Shown here piece by piece: positions 16,237 through 25,195 of a stretch of DNA of 64,000 bases. How positions within the stretch are numbered: the stretch's first letter is position 1; each line of letters opens with the position of its first letter. This DNA comes from CAZAOY01 sp964486925 (GTDB lineage Bacteria; Bacillota; Clostridia; Oscillospirales; Ruminococcaceae). Made by a program: the position numbers and the translations under genes. The stretch covers positions 68,737 through 132,736 of the forward strand of contig CAZAOY010000001.1 in assembly GCA_964486925.1 (NCBI GenBank), given 5' to 3'. The notes under the pieces were generated by a model. The model had not been told where the DNA came from. It saw only the letters and a list, made by a program, of their open reading frames with translations, and ran no database searches.

Positions 16237-16270
16237 AAAGCTGTCGAAAGACAGGCTTAGGTTTTTTTAT
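16237..16270 (+). terminator. Terminator of tRNA-Arg
   Basis: AAGCTGTC, loop GAAA, GACAGGCTT (one bulged G), then GGTTTTTTTA. Confidence 0.7.
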
Positions 16271-16345
16271 TAGGACATGCATTCTAGTTTAGGTCAAAGG
16301 ATATAATATCGTATGGATTTATTGCTAGGATAAGGAGAACGAAAA

Positions 16346-16555
16346 ATGGATTGCCCTATTTGTGATGAGAAAATGAAGCTCGGGTTTGTGAAGATACAAG
16401 ATGCAGGTTTTAATATTCTAAATAATGTTACCTGGTACCCTATTGAAGAAAAAGACAAAAAAATTCATAAAAAATACGTATCTCTTGATTTGAATGCGGA
16501 AGGCTTTTATTGTGAAACGTGTATGCATGTAGTTGCTATTATTAAACAGAAATAA
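16346..16555 (+). CDS. Small zinc-ribbon protein (DUF6487-like)
   Basis: The 69-residue product starts MDCPICDEKM and ends FYCETCMHVV, giving two CxxC pairs that should bind one zinc ion. Between them is the TWYP segment seen in the small DUF6487-type proteins; that family name is from memory and should be taken as tentative. The role is unknown. AAGGAGAACG precedes the ATG. A decayed second copy of the 3' two thirds of this gene lies at 17341-17518. Confidence 0.7.
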   Translation: MDCPICDEKMKLGFVKIQDAGFNILNNVTWYPIEEKDKKIHKKYVSLDLNAEGFYCETCMHVVAIIKQK

Positions 16556-16619
16556 CCTATGTTAGCTTTAGTTTATTAAATGTTGTCGAATACGGTGTTC
16601 GACAGGCTATTAGTTTTCA

Positions 16620-17027
16620 GTGGAGAAATTTTATATAGAAGATTGGTATATTGGTATGCAATTAAAAATATTAAATAAGAATTTTACAATTTGTCAAATA
16701 CATTCAATCTCTGATGTGGATTTTAACGATGAATATTGTTTTATATCAAAAACTGATGATGAGTTATCATTGGTTTGCTCAAGCGAGTGTGCGCCTGAAA
16801 ACACAATAAATCGCAAAGATGATTGGATAGCGTTTAGAGTGGATGGGGTTCTTGACTTTTCACTTGTTGGGATCTTATCAAAAATAGCAACAGCATTAGC
16901 AGTAGAAAATATAAGCATTTTTGCAGTTTCAACCTATAATACAGACTATATTCTAATCAAACAAGACCAAGAATCTAAAGCAATTTCAGCTCTCGAAAAC
17001 AAAGGTTATACGTTTTCAAAATCATAA
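16620..17027 (+). CDS. ACT-domain protein
   Basis: The 135-residue protein has two ACT-like halves as in small stand-alone ACT proteins of Firmicutes: LKILNKNFTICQIHSI, then FISKTDDELSLVCSSE near 41, DDWIAFRVDGVLDFSLVGILSKIATALA near 66 and ISIFAVSTYNTDYILIK near 97. ACT domains bind amino acids or other small ligands and regulate metabolism; here no enzyme is fused. The start is uncertain: GTG 16620 has no good binding site, and relatives as I recall them begin at the position of the ATG at 16656. A hairpin TGTCGAA/TTCGACA lies just upstream (16588-16608). Confidence 0.75.
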   Translation: MEKFYIEDWYIGMQLKILNKNFTICQIHSISDVDFNDEYCFISKTDDELSLVCSSECAPENTINRKDDWIAFRVDGVLDFSLVGILSKIATALAVENISIFAVSTYNTDYILIKQDQESKAISALENKGYTFSKS

Positions 17028-17340
17028 TTCCAGAAGAGTCTTAAAGAAAAATCGTCAATATTGCATTGCAGATGAATCTATTTAACATATGACTGATTCC
17101 CCGCATTGGCCGGCGAACTATTATAAGCGGTTTCTGTATATTACAACATCGACAAAATTACATTAGGTTGTGAGGGCAATTTTTTTGCATAGAATGAATA
17201 TGATGGACGATATTTGGTGTTTGTTTGATTGTCAAATGCACCGTAGAAAATGATGTTAAACTTGGTATGGAGCAGATACAGCATTGTTTATGTGCAATAG
17301 GGAGAGTAAAATAAATTATTCTGTTTGTACTCAAAGAATA

Positions 17341-17518
17341 GAATCCAGATTTTTGAAGATACAATATGCAGGTTTCAATATTTTAATTATGTTATATGGT
17401 ATCCTATAGAAGAGAAAAACAAAAAATTTATAAATAATATGTTACCCTATAATTAAATGGAGAAGGATTTTATTGTAAAACGTGTATGCATGTAATTGCT
17501 ACTCTAAAACAAAAATAA
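17341..17518 (+). pseudogene. Decayed duplicate of the small zinc-ribbon gene
   Basis: From about 17345 to the TAA at 17516 the DNA follows the 3' part of the gene at 16346-16555 closely, for example TTTTGAAGATACAA, ATGCAGGTTTCAATATT, GGATTTTATTGTAAAACGTG and TATGCATGTAATTGCTA. It carries frameshifting gaps and stops and lacks the 5' CxxC segment. The preceding 17028-17340 holds nothing I can identify. Confidence 0.8.
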
Positions 17519-17581
17519 ACCCATGTTAGATTTTTTGACCCACAAATACAATGTTAACTTAAAAAGAGTTTGAGGTTTATT

Positions 17582-18133
17582 ATGATTTCAATGCAATATA
17601 ATATAGCCCTACCAGCTGATTATGATATGGAAATAATCAAAAAGCGTGTCTATGATAATGGCAGTAAAACAGATGGATTTATTGATTTGAAGATGAAAGT
17701 GTATTTAATTGCTGAAAAGAGTAGATATGCAAATTGGAAAAATCAATATGCGCCATTTTACCTTTGGGATAAAGAAGATGGTATGAATACATTTTTATTA
17801 GGTGGTCCATTTAACAATATCATTAATTCATTTGGCAGACCTGCGGTAAATAACTGGATGGTTTTACATGAACAAGTTAAAAAATTATCAGATCAGCAAT
17901 TTGGCATTCTGCAAAATTATCCAATTTATACCGACTGTGATTTTAAAGAACTGTGTGAGATAGAAGAAGCGAATTACTTTAAGTGGATTGCAGATAAATC
18001 GACGACAATTTATGTTACCGGTTATAACCCGAAAACTTGGGAGATATGTCGTTTTCATGTTTCTACGGATTTGGAAATGCTTCAAGAGGTTGCAAAAGGC
18101 TCCTTGATTTATGATGTGTACCATGTTTCTTAG
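17582..18133 (+). CDS. DUF4865-like protein
   Basis: The 183-residue protein begins MQYNIALPADYDM two residues after the initiator and continues with a GFIDLKMKVYLIAEK strand and an APFYLWDKEDGMNTFLLGGPF segment. This is the pattern I associate with DUF4865, small alpha/beta-barrel (dimeric ferredoxin-like) proteins of unknown function. No signal peptide. The ATG at 17582 follows GAGG at six bases; a TTG twelve bases earlier is less likely. No clear promoter. Confidence 0.65.
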   Translation: MISMQYNIALPADYDMEIIKKRVYDNGSKTDGFIDLKMKVYLIAEKSRYANWKNQYAPFYLWDKEDGMNTFLLGGPFNNIINSFGRPAVNNWMVLHEQVKKLSDQQFGILQNYPIYTDCDFKELCEIEEANYFKWIADKSTTIYVTGYNPKTWEICRFHVSTDLEMLQEVAKGSLIYDVYHVS

Positions 18134-18271
18134 ATTTACTCAAACGAGATAGTGGTAGTCGAGTTTGTGTAATAGATGGTTTGTGGATTGATGAGGTTAG
18201 TACAGCCTACCTTTAGGTTATCTGAATATACCTAATGGGTGGCTGTATTTAAATTAGGAGGTGTAAAGCTT

Positions 18272-18676
18272 ATGATCAATGGAGTTGGGTTTGGAGGACA
18301 CAAACCACCGGTGGTTCAAAAGAATACTGATGAGGTGGAGAGGTTAACACGACAGAAGGGTCTTTTGCAAAAGCAGTTAGACGCTTTAAAGTATAGTCAA
18401 AACGGTGCTGATACCCAGAATAAGCAGAAGGAGCTAAAACAAAAGATCCAAAAGCTCGAAAAGCAGATAGATAAGCTTTCAAAAGAGCCTGCCACAGAGC
18501 AAGCGAGCGAGCAACAGGCTGTTGCAGAAGCAGAAGCGGTTTCACAAGCCCAAAATAAATCTGCTTTAGATACTATAGCCGCTAAGCAACAGCAAAATAG
18601 GTTTGACGGTGTTAGTATTAATAACAAAGAGTTACTAAACGCAAAGGCACTATATTTAATTGAAAATAATCTTTAA
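18272..18676 (+). CDS. FlxA-like coiled-coil protein
   Basis: The 134-residue protein has a glycine-rich start (INGVGFGGHKPP), then a long coiled coil (residues about 20-75: RQKGLLQKQLDALKYSQNG followed by KQKELKQKIQKLEKQIDKL), an Ala/Glu/Gln-rich linker and a short tail. The coiled-coil pattern resembles FlxA-family proteins. Those are named from a flagellar regulon, but no motility genes are in this window. The ATG at 18272 is supported by AGGAGG at ten bases; an upstream start at 18239 is not. Confidence 0.65.
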   Translation: MINGVGFGGHKPPVVQKNTDEVERLTRQKGLLQKQLDALKYSQNGADTQNKQKELKQKIQKLEKQIDKLSKEPATEQASEQQAVAEAEAVSQAQNKSALDTIAAKQQQNRFDGVSINNKELLNAKALYLIENNL

Positions 18677-18708
18677 ACAACGTATTAAGAGATTATTCTT
18701 CTACAGAT

Positions 18709-18775
18709 AACAACCATAAAAATTTAAGGTCTGGTAGTGTTACTATCATTCAAAAATTTTATGGTTGTTTTATGT
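18709..18775 (+). terminator. Terminator of the FlxA-like gene
   Basis: AACAACCATAAA (18709-18720) pairs with TTTATGGTTGTT around 18757-18769, followed by TTTTAT; an inner GGTAGT/ACTATC pairing is possible. Confidence 0.65.
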
Positions 18776-18826
18776 ATACTTATCTTTAATGAACCGAGGT
18801 TGTTATAAAACTTTACCGTTACTCTA

Positions 18827-18855
18827 TTGAAATTTTTTACAATGTGTGGTACAAT
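18827..18855 (+). promoter_or_regulatory. Sigma-A promoter of the APH-like gene
   Basis: TTGAAA, 17 bases, TACAAT. The leader would be about 140 bases; I see no further feature in 18856-19002. Confidence 0.65.
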
Positions 18856-19002
18856 AGCTAGTATATTAATAGGGTAGTAAAATACCGTGTTTTCACGTTT
18901 ATATTTTGTGTAGGTATCACCCCTTTTAAGTTAAAAACGCAGTATTTAGTTACCCGTTTAACAGAAAGAACGACCATTAATAGGTTGACGAAGGGAGTTA
19001 AC

Positions 19003-19932
19003 ATGCTAGATAAAAATGATGTACTTAATATTCTTAACAGTAATTATGAGATAGCGTTTACCGATGCAGAATTTCATAGAGAAGGAGGAAGCATCTCCTT
19101 TACAGCAACATCAGATGAAGCTAAATACTTTTTTAGAGTTATACGACCTGAGCTTTTTAAGTTAGCAAATCAATCTATCGAGATACATCTTTACCTACAG
19201 AGCAACAATTTCCCTGTGCCAAGCATTATACTAACGAGTGAAGGCAAACCATACTTTATGAATGTGGGCGAAGATGAAAACAATATGTGTATCCTTTATG
19301 AGTTTCTCGAGGGTGGGGAAACTACTGCAGAGGACGTTTCTGCTGTAGGGGAGCTTGTTGGAAAGCTACACCTGCTAATGAAGGATTTCAAAGGTGAGCT
19401 TAAACACCAAGATAGGTATTTTTTTATAGACAGATACATAGAGATACTTAGTAACAAAAACTATCCTAGGGTGGATGAATACAAGGCTATAGGAGATATG
19501 CTTTGGGAGAGGGTGAAGGATCTGCCTCGGGGGTACTGTCACTGTGACCTGTATCCCGGTAATGTCTATAAATCAAAAGAGGGGGCACTTTATCTTCTGG
19601 ATCTTGATACCTCTTGCGTTTCGTTTCCTATGTATGATGTTACATTGTTTTGCAACGAAACAAACTACTTTGAATATACCGATGAAGGCTTTGAAAGGTC
19701 AAAGGTACGGCTGTCATGCTTTTTAGAGGGTTATCTAAAGTACTGCACCCTTACCGATGCCGAGCTAAAGGCTTTTTATTATCTTCATCCTATCTATCAT
19801 TTTCAGTTACAAGCAATTATTGTAGAGATATATGGTGTAGACTGCAATGATGAACACTTTGAGGATAATCAGCTTGACTGGATAGGTGGTTGGCTTAAAA
19901 GGGCAAAGCTTGAATTAGGATATAATGGTTAA
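19003..19932 (+). CDS. Aminoglycoside phosphotransferase-fold kinase
   Basis: The 309-residue protein has the APH/choline kinase fold: an N-lobe with FFRVIRPEL near residue 45, hinge ILYEFLEGG near 100, the catalytic loop CHCDLYPGNVY (HxDxxxxN) near 182 and the metal motif LLDLDTSC near 198. Such enzymes phosphorylate hydroxyls of small molecules, sugars, amino sugars or antibiotics; the substrate cannot be told. The catalytic aspartates and asparagine are all present, so it should be active. ATG 19003 follows GGGAG. Confidence 0.82.
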   Translation: MLDKNDVLNILNSNYEIAFTDAEFHREGGSISFTATSDEAKYFFRVIRPELFKLANQSIEIHLYLQSNNFPVPSIILTSEGKPYFMNVGEDENNMCILYEFLEGGETTAEDVSAVGELVGKLHLLMKDFKGELKHQDRYFFIDRYIEILSNKNYPRVDEYKAIGDMLWERVKDLPRGYCHCDLYPGNVYKSKEGALYLLDLDTSCVSFPMYDVTLFCNETNYFEYTDEGFERSKVRLSCFLEGYLKYCTLTDAELKAFYYLHPIYHFQLQAIIVEIYGVDCNDEHFEDNQLDWIGGWLKRAKLELGYNG

Positions 19933-20061
19933 AACTGTAAGATGTGAGGTGGTTTAGGCGATCTCTATACCAGTTATTGTTAAACTATTAGTAGGAATTT
20001 TTGCAAAATTTCTGTGGATAATCTTAATGTGAAAAATATAGTAATGGTTTAGGGGGAGAGT

Positions 20062-20844
20062 ATGCAGCTATTTAACGCTAGTTCATTATTTACCGAGAAA
20101 GCAAAGGATGAGATAATAAAGGCTTCGGATAATCCGCAAGAATTAAGGGGTATCCTTACTAAGGCTAAAGGCACTATCCTAAAGCTATATAACTTTAAAG
20201 CGTATAATCTGCCACAGGATTTTACCACAAATTCATATATAATAGCGGCTAACCATCTAACCGACTCGGATGCTCCGCTGATAATGAGTTATTATTATCA
20301 GGTTATGTATAAGGTTATTGACACATATCCAGAGTTATTTGTCTTTGCTAAGGAAAACTGCTTTAATGGAGTTTCTATACCGAAAGAGTTAACCCCGTTA
20401 CTAGAGTTTGAAAAGGTTTTTGAGGTTGACCGTAACAGTAAGGGCGGATCGATGGCAGCGATTAGAGCGGCGGAAAGATGGTTTTGTGAAGGGGATAAAC
20501 CAAAGCATTTTCTGATATTCTCTCAAGGAACGATATTTGATATAAATCAAGAGAGAGCAGAGGATATAGAGCGGGGTACATTTTGGCTTTCAAGGCAGTT
20601 GGGTGTTGATGTTCTACCAACCTTTATAGAGCAGGCAGTTGAGGGTGAGGAGAATCGTTTAATATTTGGAGAACCTATCTCTATACCAAAGGAGTGCCGT
20701 AACCTTGATAGCTATAGAGAGTTATGGCTTGAAAGGGTTATCGGTGCGCAGAACTCACTTATAGAGCTTACAGGTAAACCCGCAAGACAGGTAGTGCTGG
20801 ATGATGCCCACCGGACTAGGAAACGGTTTAAACCGACCGAGTAG
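20062..20844 (+). CDS. PlsC-like lysophospholipid acyltransferase
   Basis: The 260-residue protein carries the acyltransferase HX4D motif in AANHLTDSDAPL near residue 68 and a variant of the second substrate-binding block, FSQGTIFD near 153, where PlsC proteins have FPEGTR. This places it in the 1-acylglycerol-phosphate acyltransferase superfamily. There is no obvious membrane helix. The substitution of the FPEGTR block makes the acyl acceptor uncertain. GGGGGAGAG precedes the ATG. Confidence 0.8.
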   Translation: MQLFNASSLFTEKAKDEIIKASDNPQELRGILTKAKGTILKLYNFKAYNLPQDFTTNSYIIAANHLTDSDAPLIMSYYYQVMYKVIDTYPELFVFAKENCFNGVSIPKELTPLLEFEKVFEVDRNSKGGSMAAIRAAERWFCEGDKPKHFLIFSQGTIFDINQERAEDIERGTFWLSRQLGVDVLPTFIEQAVEGEENRLIFGEPISIPKECRNLDSYRELWLERVIGAQNSLIELTGKPARQVVLDDAHRTRKRFKPTE

Positions 20845-20975
20845 GAATGCGGTAGTAATAATGCTAACCTTAGTGTAAAGGAAAGTTAGAATTATACAGA
20901 CAGGAGGGGAGTTATAATTGCGTAGATAAGCAGTTACAACTACCTAACAACCTTAAAGGCAAAGGAGATAAAGCT

Positions 20976-21977
20976 TTGTATACATCAATCTATTTAGACA
21001 AACTACCAGACCTAATAGGAGAGCTTGCTAAAGCACCCGAGATGAAGCGGATAGCTGATATCGGGATGTACTGCGGGTGCGACTACACTAACTTTTTATT
21101 GTATCAAAAGCTGGATACAAGGTATTCAAGGCTAATCCACAGCATAGGGGTTGCGGGGATTGTTTATAACTTTACTAGTGACATTAAGCAGTCGGTTGCA
21201 GGGCTGTTTCATGATATCTCAACCCCCGCCTTTGCACATACAATTGATTTTATGAACAACGACCACCTAACACAGCAGTCCACCGAGGCTGATACGGCGT
21301 CCTTTATTAAAGGCTCAAGACAGATTATGGAGCTGTTAACTAAACATGATATTGATATAGATGAAGTTAGCGACTACCATAGGTATCCTATAGCGGATAA
21401 TGACACCCCAATGCTTTCGGCAGATAGGCTAGAGTATACTATAGGAACAGCATATGATCTGTATAAGACAGACCTCTCGGAAATAAGGGAGGTATATCAG
21501 GATCTGTCGGTGTTTGAAAACGAGCATGGGCAGGTGGAGATAGGGTTTAATACTCTTGACTGTGCGAGGGGATTTTTTAAGCTGTCAATGCGAAATTCAC
21601 GGTTGTTTGTGTCGGATGAGGATAGATTTTCTATGCAGTATCTAGCGGATATTGTAAGGCAGGCAATAAATTTAGGGGTGCTCAAGGCTAGTGATCTATA
21701 CACAACTGAAGGGGATGTTATAGCAAAGCTTAAGGCGGACAGCAATACCAATTGCCTTTGGGAAGATTATACATCGCTATCATCGGTTAGCACCGTTAGC
21801 GAGCAGGATTTAACCAGATACTGCGTTAATGTTACCGCAAAGAAACGGTATATCGATCCACTTGTTAAGACAGGTGGTAAGGTAGTTAGATTATCGGTTG
21901 CTGATACCGGTGTTGCGGGGCAGATAAGCGAGTTTTTAGGGTTGGAATTTGACAGATGGTTAGTAGCGGGAAGATAG
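20976..21977 (+). CDS. HD-domain phosphohydrolase
   Basis: The 333-residue protein has the HD layout of dGTPase-like enzymes: R-x2-HSIGVAG near residue 53, GLFHDISTPAFAHT near 78-91 and a later D in SADRLEYTIG near 151. It should be a metal-dependent phosphohydrolase; substrate unknown. The start is a TTG at 20976 with AAAGGAG eight bases upstream; the frame has no ATG nearby. It ends a run of three enzyme genes and is closed by a strong terminator. Confidence 0.83.
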   Translation: MYTSIYLDKLPDLIGELAKAPEMKRIADIGMYCGCDYTNFLLYQKLDTRYSRLIHSIGVAGIVYNFTSDIKQSVAGLFHDISTPAFAHTIDFMNNDHLTQQSTEADTASFIKGSRQIMELLTKHDIDIDEVSDYHRYPIADNDTPMLSADRLEYTIGTAYDLYKTDLSEIREVYQDLSVFENEHGQVEIGFNTLDCARGFFKLSMRNSRLFVSDEDRFSMQYLADIVRQAINLGVLKASDLYTTEGDVIAKLKADSNTNCLWEDYTSLSSVSTVSEQDLTRYCVNVTAKKRYIDPLVKTGGKVVRLSVADTGVAGQISEFLGLEFDRWLVAGR

Positions 21978-21986
21978 GGATAATAT

Positions 21987-22022
21987 GGGTATGACACTTA
22001 TACAGGTGTCATACCCTTTTAG
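21987..22022 (+). terminator. Terminator of the HD hydrolase gene
   Basis: GGGTATGACAC (21987-21997) pairs perfectly with GTGTCATACCC (22006-22016), then TTTTAGTTT. Confidence 0.9.
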
Positions 22023-22087
22023 TTTGCATGGTGGTGCTAAAAGTAAAAGTTTTATTAACAAAAATTGTGATTTAATACAATAAACTA

Positions 22088-22116
22088 TTGACTTTATGGT
22101 CGATCTATGGTATAAT
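22088..22116 (+). promoter_or_regulatory. Sigma-A promoter of the ABC-2 transporter operon
   Basis: TTGACT, 17 bases, TATAAT, about 45 bases before the ATPase start. Confidence 0.8.
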
Positions 22117-22161
22117 TAGCTTTCTAGCCTTAAAAACAGTTAACAAAGGGAGGGAGCACTA

Positions 22162-23157
22162 ATGATGATGATTAAGCTAGAGAACATCTGCAAAACATAT
22201 AAGGTTGCTAGACGTAATGCAGGTTTCTCACAAGCGGTCAAAGCGCTGTTTCATAAAGAGTATGAGTACATAAAAGCGCTAGACAACATATCCTTTACCA
22301 TAAACGAAGGTGAGATGGTAGGATATATCGGCCCTAATGGGGCAGGCAAAAGCAGTACCATAAAAGTCATGAGTGGCATCTTAAACCCGGACAGCGGAAA
22401 GTGTACCATTAATGGTAAAACTCCGTGGGCTGATAGAGTAGGTCATGTTCGGGATATTGGTGTTGTATTTGGTCAACGGTCACAGTTATGGTGGGATGTT
22501 CCAGTAATTGATAGCTTTGAGCTACTTAGGGATATCTACAAGGTGGACGAAACGGTCTACAAAAGAAATCTTGATGAGCTTGTGACACTGCTTGATATTG
22601 GCACAATTATAAAAACCCCAACAAGACAGCTTTCGCTCGGGCAGAGAATGCGGTGTGAGATTGCCGCTTCACTGTTGCATGACCCTAAAATCTTGTTTTT
22701 GGATGAGCCTACCATCGGGCTTGATGCAGTATCTAAGATTGCGGTGCGTGACTTTATCATTGCAATAAATAAAAACAAAAAAACGACAGTAATCCTTACC
22801 ACCCATGATATGCAGGATATCGAAGCGCTAACCAAGCGAATTATCCTAATCGGTAAGGGAACAATCCTACAAGACGGAAGCCTTGACGATCTAAAGAGGA
22901 AGTACACAGACCACAAAACCATTACCGTAGAATACACTGGTGGACAGATTCCCAAAATAATAGGGGTAATCCCTGTTCAGCTAATGCAAGGGCGGGCGGT
23001 ACTACAGGTCAATACCGATCTGGTATCCGCCTCTAGCGTAATCTCTACCCTTTCAAAAGAGCTGGAGGTTACCGATATAGCGGTAAGCGGGACAAATATC
23101 GACGAGATGGTAGTATCTCTTTATAAAGAGCATGCGCTTTATAAGGGGGGATGTTAA
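22162..23157 (+). CDS. ABC-2 type transporter ATPase (COG4586-like)
   Basis: The 331-residue ATPase shows Walker A GPNGAGKSST near residue 58, the segment GQRSQLWWDVP near 100 that is typical of the COG4586 group, signature LSLGQRMR near 158, Walker B ILFLDEPT near 178 and the H-loop TTHDMQD. A C-terminal extension of about 90 residues follows the ATPase core. GGGAGGG lies seven bases before the first of three consecutive ATGs. It is followed without a gap by two permeases, forming an exporter of unknown substrate. Confidence 0.92.
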   Translation: MMMIKLENICKTYKVARRNAGFSQAVKALFHKEYEYIKALDNISFTINEGEMVGYIGPNGAGKSSTIKVMSGILNPDSGKCTINGKTPWADRVGHVRDIGVVFGQRSQLWWDVPVIDSFELLRDIYKVDETVYKRNLDELVTLLDIGTIIKTPTRQLSLGQRMRCEIAASLLHDPKILFLDEPTIGLDAVSKIAVRDFIIAINKNKKTTVILTTHDMQDIEALTKRIILIGKGTILQDGSLDDLKRKYTDHKTITVEYTGGQIPKIIGVIPVQLMQGRAVLQVNTDLVSASSVISTLSKELEVTDIAVSGTNIDEMVVSLYKEHALYKGGC

Positions 23158-23967
23158 TTGGGTATTACTGCATATCTATCCTTCTTTCGGATACGGTTTA
23201 TTAATGGGTTGCAGTATCGTGCGGCGGCATTTGCGGGGGTGGCGACCCAGTTTTCCTTTGGCTTTATGTTTATGCTAATGTACTATGCGTTCTATCAAAC
23301 AGGAAACAACAACCTTCCAATGCCTTTTCCACAGTTAGCATCCTACCTATGGTTACAGCAGGCGTTTTTGGCTCTGTTTATGTCATGGTTTTATGATGAT
23401 GATATCTTTAATTGTATTACCGACGGCAGTGTGGCGTATGAGCTATGCCGGCCAGCTGATCTATATACAATGTGGTTTATCAAAAATATTGCTGTGCGTG
23501 TGGCTCGTGCGGTGCTTCGTTGTATGCCGATAATTATGGTTGCGGTATTTTTGCCTAAACCATTTCGATTACTACCGCCGGTATCACTTCTAGCGGGGGT
23601 GCTGTTTTTAATATCTATGGTTCTAGGGATGTTAGTTCTTATATCATACAATATGCTAATCTATATCTCTGCGTTTTATACCATATCACCTATGGGGGTT
23701 AGGATACTTTCAGTATCATTTGTGGAGTTCTTTTCGGGTGCAATTATCCCTCTACCGCTACTTCCTGATAACATTAGGGTAGTGTTTGAGCTACTGCCAT
23801 TCGGGTCGATACAGAACACACCGTTTTTAATCTATAACGGTACTATACCTGTGGAGAGTTCGGCTCCTACAATTATGCTACAGCTGTTTTGGTTTGTAGT
23901 CATGCTTATGATTGGTAGGGTTTTAATGAACAAAGCCTTGACCAAAGTTATAGTGCAAGGGGGGTAG
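23158..23967 (+). CDS. ABC-2 family permease (first)
   Basis: The 269-residue membrane protein has about six hydrophobic helices (for example FAGVATQFSFGFMFMLMYYAF near 23 and LLAGVLFLISMVLGMLVL near 140) and matches the permease of the COG4586/4587/3694 transporter type. The start is TTG directly after the ATPase stop (TAATTG), with GGGGGG upstream, so translation is coupled. Confidence 0.85.
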   Translation: MGITAYLSFFRIRFINGLQYRAAAFAGVATQFSFGFMFMLMYYAFYQTGNNNLPMPFPQLASYLWLQQAFLALFMSWFYDDDIFNCITDGSVAYELCRPADLYTMWFIKNIAVRVARAVLRCMPIIMVAVFLPKPFRLLPPVSLLAGVLFLISMVLGMLVLISYNMLIYISAFYTISPMGVRILSVSFVEFFSGAIIPLPLLPDNIRVVFELLPFGSIQNTPFLIYNGTIPVESSAPTIMLQLFWFVVMLMIGRVLMNKALTKVIVQGG

Positions 23968-23975
23968 GAGAGGAT

Positions 23976-24752
23976 ATGAAGTTGTATTTTAGATACATGT
24001 CGATAATATTCCAGTCACAGATGCAGTATAAGGTTTCGTTTTTGCTAACCGCGATTGGACAGTTTATCGTTTCGTTTTCGTCCTTTATGGTTATCTACTT
24101 TCTGTTTAGCAGGTTTAATTCGGTTAGCGGGTTTTCGCTTAGTGAGGTGTTACTCTGCTTCTCTGCTATACTAATGTCATTCTCGCTAGCGGAATGCTTT
24201 GTTCGTGGCTTTGATGCGTTTAGAGGGATAATCTCAAACGGTGAGTTTGACCGTATAATGGTAAGACCGCGTAACGAGATGTTTCAGGTGCTTGCCTCAC
24301 GTATTGAGTTTACTCGAATAGGCAGACTTTTACAGGCAGTGCTTATTATGATATATGCTGTTCCATCTAGCGGGGTGGATTGGACTGGGGATAAAATTTT
24401 AACCTTTGTGTTAATGGTATTAGGAGGATTTTTTCTATTCTCAGGCTTGTTCATTATCTACGCAGGGATCTGCTTTTTTACTATAGAGGGATTAGAGATA
24501 ATGAATGTGTTTACCGACGGCGGGCGAGAGCTTGGTAAATATCCATTATCCATCTATGGCAAGGAGATACTAGGATTTTATACCTACGTTATACCACTGG
24601 CTTTGGTGCAGTACTACCCGTTAATGTACATTTTAGGGCGTAGTAATAATATACTAAATATCCTAGCACCTCTAGCGGGTATGCTTTTCCTAATCCCGAG
24701 CTATATCTTCTGGAGGATTGGGATAAGGCACTATAAGTCTACAGGGTCATAA
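23976..24752 (+). CDS. ABC-2 family permease (second)
   Basis: The 258-residue membrane protein also has about six helices (FLLTAIGQFIVSFSSFMVIYF near 22, FVLMVLGGFFLFSGLFIIYA near 140). With the previous permease it should form a heterodimeric channel. It lies eight bases after the first permease, has AGGAGAGG at its start, and the operon ends with a terminator. Confidence 0.85.
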   Translation: MKLYFRYMSIIFQSQMQYKVSFLLTAIGQFIVSFSSFMVIYFLFSRFNSVSGFSLSEVLLCFSAILMSFSLAECFVRGFDAFRGIISNGEFDRIMVRPRNEMFQVLASRIEFTRIGRLLQAVLIMIYAVPSSGVDWTGDKILTFVLMVLGGFFLFSGLFIIYAGICFFTIEGLEIMNVFTDGGRELGKYPLSIYGKEILGFYTYVIPLALVQYYPLMYILGRSNNILNILAPLAGMLFLIPSYIFWRIGIRHYKSTGS

Positions 24753-24775
24753 CCTTAAGATAGAGATTACACAAT

Positions 24776-24814
24776 AAAGCGACAGGGGACAATTCTAACC
24801 CTGCCGCTTTTCTA
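24776..24814 (+). terminator. Terminator of the ABC-2 operon
   Basis: AAAGCGACAGGG pairs with CCCTGCCGCTTT (one mismatch), followed by TTCT; 24 bases after the last stop. Confidence 0.75.
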
Positions 24815-24859
24815 ATGTACTACAACCCTGACCTACCTTACGCTAAGTTAGGTAATATT

Positions 24860-25195
24860 CTAAAAAACCGATTCAACCGGTACCTTGTCCATTTGAATAA
24901 CTATTGAATCAGAATCCTTACCATCAAGCTTCGCCTGTTCTTCTACTGCCTTGTAGTATGCATCTAGAATCTGTGTGTTAAATAACTCTCTACCCTCTGA
25001 AGATATAGGGTGAACGGTATCTCTAAATGCGCCATTATCTTCCCGTCTGCTAGGCATTGCAACAAAAAGGCGCCTTGTTCCCTCGATAACCTTAATGTCG
25101 TGAATAGCTATGAGATTGTCGATTGTAACAGACACAATTGCTTTAAGCTTACCGTCAGAGATTATCTTACGAATTTTAATGTCAGTTATATTCAT
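24860..25195 (-). CDS. spoVG: Septation/sporulation regulator SpoVG
   Basis: The 111-residue protein matches SpoVG: MNITDIKIRKI at the start, AIVSVTIDNLIAIHDIKVIEG near 19 and LFVAMPSRREDNGAFRDTVHPIS near 43. It is about 14 residues longer than the Bacillus protein, the extra being an acidic tail. SpoVG is a small DNA- and RNA-binding regulator of septation and sporulation. GGAAAGGGGAGTG precedes the ATG. Its presence suits a spore former but also occurs in non-spore-forming Firmicutes. Confidence 0.93.
   Translation of the reverse strand: MNITDIKIRKIISDGKLKAIVSVTIDNLIAIHDIKVIEGTRRLFVAMPSRREDNGAFRDTVHPISSEGRELFNTQILDAYYKAVEEQAKLDGKDSDSIVIQMDKVPVESVF

Noticed and set aside
17158..17364. 68-residue minus-strand ORF
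   Set aside because: No ribosome binding site, and it runs antisense into the decayed zinc-ribbon copy.
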